From Chloroflexota bacterium (GTDB taxonomy: Bacteria; Chloroflexota; Dormibacteria; Dormibacterales; Dormibacteraceae): a DNA stretch of 5,670 nt. Location of the stretch: NCBI GenBank assembly GCA_005880175.1, contig VBJR01000305.1, positions 1 to 5,670 of the forward strand, given 5' to 3'. Below are positions 5,224-5,670 of the stretch, piece after piece; positions within the stretch are counted from its first letter, which is position 1, and the number at the start of each line of letters is the position of its first letter. The notes beneath the pieces were generated by a model. The model ran no database searches and had not been told where the DNA came from. It saw only the letters and a program-made list of their open reading frames with translations. The position numbers and the translations under genes were made by a program.

Positions 5224-5241
5224 CCTGCGGCGCCCCCCGAG

Positions 5242-5670
5242 TCAGACCAGGAACTTGAACATCGGGGAGCCCGGCGGGACCCGCTCGATGTCCAGCGGGC
5301 TCGCCGCCATGCGCGCCAGCAGGCCGGCCAGGTCGCCCGGCCGCGCCAGCTCGATGCCGACCAGGGCGGGGCCCGTCTCCCGGTTGCTCTTCTTGACGTA
5401 CTCGAACAGCGTGATGTCGTCGTCCGCGCCCAGGACGCTGTCCAGGAACCGGCGCAGGGCCCCGGGCTGCTGCGGGAACGTGACCAGGAAGTAGTGCTTC
5501 AGCCCCTCGTGGACCAGCGACCGCTCCAGGATGTCCGCGTACCGGCTGACGTCGTTGTTGCCGCCCGAGACGACGCAGATCACCCCGGCGTCGCCGCTCA
5601 CCCGGCCCAGCCGCCGCGCCGCGGCGCTGGCCAGCGCGCCGGCCGGCTCCGCGATGACGCCGTCCACCTG
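5242..5670 (-). CDS. ilvA: Threonine ammonia-lyase IlvA, C-terminal part (5' end outside window)
   Basis: The last 142 residues of biosynthetic threonine dehydratase, the PLP enzyme that deaminates threonine to 2-oxobutanoate at the start of isoleucine synthesis. The frame is open to the window edge (Q-V-D-G-V-I-A-E-P-A-G-A), which lies inside the catalytic domain, so the start is outside. The Ser-Gly-Gly-Asn at visible residues 35-38 (V-V-S-G-G-N-N-D) is the conserved loop whose Ser contacts the PLP ring nitrogen. Residues ~57-142 form the single C-terminal ACT-like regulatory domain with the highly conserved Gram-positive signature: H-E-G-L-K-H-Y-F-L-V, F-P-Q-Q-P-G-A-L-R-R-F-L, D-D-I-T-L-F-E-Y-V-K-K and N-R-E-T-G-P-A-L-V-G-I-E-L. 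This domain normally mediates isoleucine inhibition. The ending M-F-K-F-L-V is typical, so the 3' end is intact. It is convergent with the methionine synthase gene. Confidence 0.96.
   Translation of the reverse strand, partial: QVDGVIAEPAGALASAAARRLGRVSGDAGVICVVSGGNNDVSRYADILERSLVHEGLKHYFLVTFPQQPGALRRFLDSVLGADDDITLFEYVKKSNRETGPALVGIELARPGDLAGLLARMAASPLDIERVPPGSPMFKFLV

Noticed and set aside
5224..5241. Terminator between the convergent methionine synthase and ilvA genes
   Set aside because: The 18-bp gap contains only the short palindrome GGCGCC and a C-run; no convincing stem-loop was found.

Overview
The window is very GC-rich with GTG and ATG starts, GC-ending codons, dense genes and TAGGAT/TATCAT-type -10 boxes placed next to start codons. 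This points to a chromosome segment of an actinomycete (Actinomycetota). The protein families suggest a Streptosporangiales/Thermomonosporaceae-like relative, but that placement is only a guess. No rRNA, tRNA, CRISPR array, complete insertion sequence or phage gene was seen.

Layout: (1) Bases 2-1039 (+) hold the 3' part of a membrane protein. It joins an ECF-transporter-S-component-like N-terminal half to a DUF4013 domain, and the gene enters from outside the window. (2) Bases 1067-1705 (+) encode a TetR-family repressor and 1711-2856 (+) a cytochrome P450. They lie 5 nt apart and look like one operon. A perfect 9-bp inverted repeat (1027-1052) sits directly before a TAGGAT box and the GTG start of the TetR gene, the expected arrangement for an autoregulatory operator. 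A GC hairpin (2862-2883) closes the operon. (3) Bases 2886-3175 are decayed sequence: a possible remnant of the start of an ABC ATPase gene, out of frame with the last ~75 codons of an ABC-2 permease. (4) Bases 3176-3260 carry a perfect 40-bp palindrome and a partial second copy of its core, which forms the 3' end of the next gene. (5) Bases 3230-4159 (-) encode a two-domain AbiEi-N-like winged-helix plus DUF559 (Vsr-like, PD-(D/E)XK) putative nuclease. (6) Bases 4204-5223 (+), divergent from it across 44 bp, encode a short 'core' MetE-type methionine synthase with all four zinc ligands. (7) Bases 5242-5670 (-), convergent with it, are the 3' end of ilvA (threonine ammonia-lyase) with its C-terminal regulatory domain.

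The methionine synthase and threonine dehydratase are housekeeping amino-acid genes. The TetR-P450 pair is an accessory, probably ligand-inducible oxidation unit. The section between them (about 2886-4159) looks like a site of gene loss and small repeat activity. The points most worth checking are the 40-bp palindrome with its nested copy at the nuclease gene's 3' end, the TetR operator, and the ABC-transporter deletion scar. I did not find a convincing complete novel multi-gene system.
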